Shown here piece after piece: positions 62,492 through 64,000 of a stretch of DNA of 64,000 nucleotides; the stretch's first letter is position 1; each line of letters opens with the position of its first letter. The notes beneath the pieces are model-generated. The model was given only the letters and a program-made list of their open reading frames with translations, was not told the DNA's origin and ran no database searches. Position numbers and translations under genes: made by a program. Source of the stretch: an uncultured Chloroflexota bacterium (GTDB taxonomy: Bacteria > Chloroflexota > Anaerolineae > Anaerolineales > Anaerolineaceae); contig CACYHU010000041.1 in assembly GCA_902774215.1 (NCBI GenBank), forward strand, positions 1 through 64,000, given 5' to 3'.

Positions 62492-64000
62492 ATGACACTT
62501 GCCGCAGCGATCCTGATAAGTTTTCTGGCAGTCCGGGGGTTCCGCTTTGATGTAACCACCGATGGTTTTTCACTGAATGATCCGGAATCCTTTTTCTGGC
62601 TGATCCTGATGCTCTTCTTCATATGGGGCATCACCATCAGCAGAAAGGAAACGGACAAACGACTGAAAATTTATTCATTATCATTTTCGGTCATAACTGC
62701 GCTTTTTTTCTGTTTCGGCATCAGTTTTGAAAAAAGGGAATCGCTGAAGTGGATATGGGAAAGCCGCAGCCAGCTTCTGAATTACCTGAATCTGCTTTTT
62801 TCCCATATTGTTTTGTATTACTGCTCATCTTTTCTGCTTTTCCGGTTCCTGCGGAACGCACAGATCGGGGACGGAACTGGTATACCAGGGAAATTCTCAG
62901 TTAAAAAGGTCCTGCTGATCTGGGCACTTTTTCTTATTGCCTATATTCCCTGGTACCTCTATTGTTATCCGGCAAATATGACCTATGACTCAGCAGCGCA
63001 GGTTTATGATGCCATACACACTGAAAAGCTCAGCAATCATCATTCGGCTTTTTTGGACCTGCTTCTGCGCTGCATCCTGCTGCCCATTGAAAAATTCACA
63101 GGATCACTCCAGATCGGCATCGGAGTCACTTCATTTTTGCAAATGGCTCTGATGACATTGATTTTTGCCTTATGCTTTGAACGGATCACCCATTACATCA
63201 AAAACAGGCTTCTCTGCGGATTGATCTTTGCCTGGTTCGCACTTTATCCTGTACATACGCTTTACAGCGTTACGCTCTGGAAGGATATTCCCTTTTCCAT
63301 TTGTTTTCTGGGACTGCTGCTTTGCGTGGACGCCGCTTCTGAAAATGAAGATAAATTTTTCCAAAGGAAAACCAGCCTGTTTTGGCTGACAGCAACCATG
63401 GTCCTGCTGCCGCTGACCCGGCATAACGGCATATTGATAACCATTTTTCTTCCGCTTTTTTTCCTGCTGCGTTTCCCGGCTTTCAAAAGACAGATTTTGG
63501 CAGCGGCAGGGATCACCTGGGGGATCCTTTGTGTCTGGAACTTTCTGCTATCGCCTTTGCTGAACGTGGAAAAAGTGGAATCGGGTCTGATCCTTTCTCT
63601 CCCCCAGCAGCAGATGGCCAGAGTGATTTCCGAACACTATGAGGAGATCGACCGCAGGGATCTGGAGCTTTATGACAGCTGGTATGACGTTCCGGAAGTC
63701 TGGCGGGAATACAACGGCACATTCGCGGATCCGGTGAAGGTCCACTTCCGCATGGATCAATATCATCGGGATCCCAAAGCATTTTTCTCACTGTGGCTGA
63801 AATTTATCGTAAGATATCCTGTCACCTGTCTGGAAGCTTTTCTTCACAACAACTACGGATACTGGTTCCCGGAAACGCAGTACTGGACCACATTTTACGG
63901 TGTCGTATTGGGCCAGCCTTTAGGCGATATCCATTCAGAGCCGCTGTTTACAGCCTCAATTATTGACAGAATATACAAATGGCATGCCTATCATCAGGAT
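62492..64000 (+). CDS. DUF6020-like membrane protein, copy 3 (cut by the window end)
   Basis: From the ATG at 62492, 503 codons stay open to the window edge. The sequence repeats the family blocks: AYIPWYLYCYPANMTYDSAA, NHHSAFLDLLLRC, YSVTLWKDIPFSICF, PLTRHNGILI and NNYGYWFPETQYW. It starts 8 nt after copy 2. By comparison with the other copies about 60-90 residues are missing at the C-terminus. Confidence 0.88.
   Translation, partial: MTLAAAILISFLAVRGFRFDVTTDGFSLNDPESFFWLILMLFFIWGITISRKETDKRLKIYSLSFSVITALFFCFGISFEKRESLKWIWESRSQLLNYLNLLFSHIVLYYCSSFLLFRFLRNAQIGDGTGIPGKFSVKKVLLIWALFLIAYIPWYLYCYPANMTYDSAAQVYDAIHTEKLSNHHSAFLDLLLRCILLPIEKFTGSLQIGIGVTSFLQMALMTLIFALCFERITHYIKNRLLCGLIFAWFALYPVHTLYSVTLWKDIPFSICFLGLLLCVDAASENEDKFFQRKTSLFWLTATMVLLPLTRHNGILITIFLPLFFLLRFPAFKRQILAAAGITWGILCVWNFLLSPLLNVEKVESGLILSLPQQQMARVISEHYEEIDRRDLELYDSWYDVPEVWREYNGTFADPVKVHFRMDQYHRDPKAFFSLWLKFIVRYPVTCLEAFLHNNYGYWFPETQYWTTFYGVVLGQPLGDIHSEPLFTASIIDRIYKWHAYHQD

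Overview
The window looks like a chromosomal segment of an anaerobic, heterotrophic bacterium of the Chloroflexota, most likely class Anaerolineae. This is an inference from protein content, not a database match. The clues are a DnaG zinc site of the CFGQC type, a giant Agl23/TIGR03663-type membrane protein fused to an NHL propeller, a two-membrane-segment GGDEF protein, T-box control of trp genes and moderate GC content. No rRNA, tRNA, CRISPR or prophage was seen.

Layout. 0-3.1 kb is an accessory pair, an archaeal-type AAA ATPase with a DUF234 tail and a Fic protein. Each is preceded by AT-rich repeats sharing the core ATAAGATA. 3.1-7.9 kb is a tryptophan operon (trpD-C-F-B-A, no trpE or trpG) behind a consensus promoter, a Trp T-box leader and an intrinsic terminator. 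7.9-10.6 kb holds a RelB/YoeB-type toxin-antitoxin pair with a gene remnant, then a convergent DUF47/PiT phosphate transport pair. 10.7-25.4 kb is mainly plus-strand housekeeping: a secreted SGNH-like lipoprotein, pth, mfd, a frameshifted coiled-coil lipoprotein, RNase D, a YifB-like Mg-chelatase ATPase, a CorC-type CBS protein, cdd, recO, a Gfo/Idh oxidoreductase, a HAD protein and a DtxR-type regulator.

25.5-35.6 kb is on the minus strand. It starts with a compact three-gene RNA-repair-like operon (methyltransferase, RNA ligase, HD-Pnk end-healing enzyme). A secreted repeat protein follows, then dynamin-like GTPase, dnaG, rpoD and a degenerate NUDIX protein. 36-50.4 kb contains a diguanylate cyclase, an orphan acyl carrier protein in an AT-rich pocket, the Agl23-NHL protein, a serine hydrolase, a tyrosine-recombinase-fold protein that has lost its catalytic residues, an amino-acid catabolism set (broken carbamate kinase, aminotransferase, glutamate dehydrogenase) and an AAA_14/DUF4143 ATPase. 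Between 50.58 and 50.71 kb, between two gene 3' ends, lies an array of seven DnaA-box-like 9-mers, mostly spaced 21 bp apart: a candidate replication origin. 50.7-64 kb is a cell-surface polysaccharide locus: DUF6056-like membrane protein, NeuD-type acetyltransferase, bactofilin, DegT aminotransferase, PH-domain membrane protein, GT-C-like protein, broken glycosyltransferase and three tandem DUF6020-like membrane proteins.

Three features cut across the window. Several genes have a -10 box ending exactly 7 nt before the ATG and no Shine-Dalgarno sequence, which suggests leaderless mRNAs. Intergenic islets of different heptanucleotide repeats recur from 38 to 56 kb. Three genes carry frame-breaking indels, which may be real decay or assembly errors.
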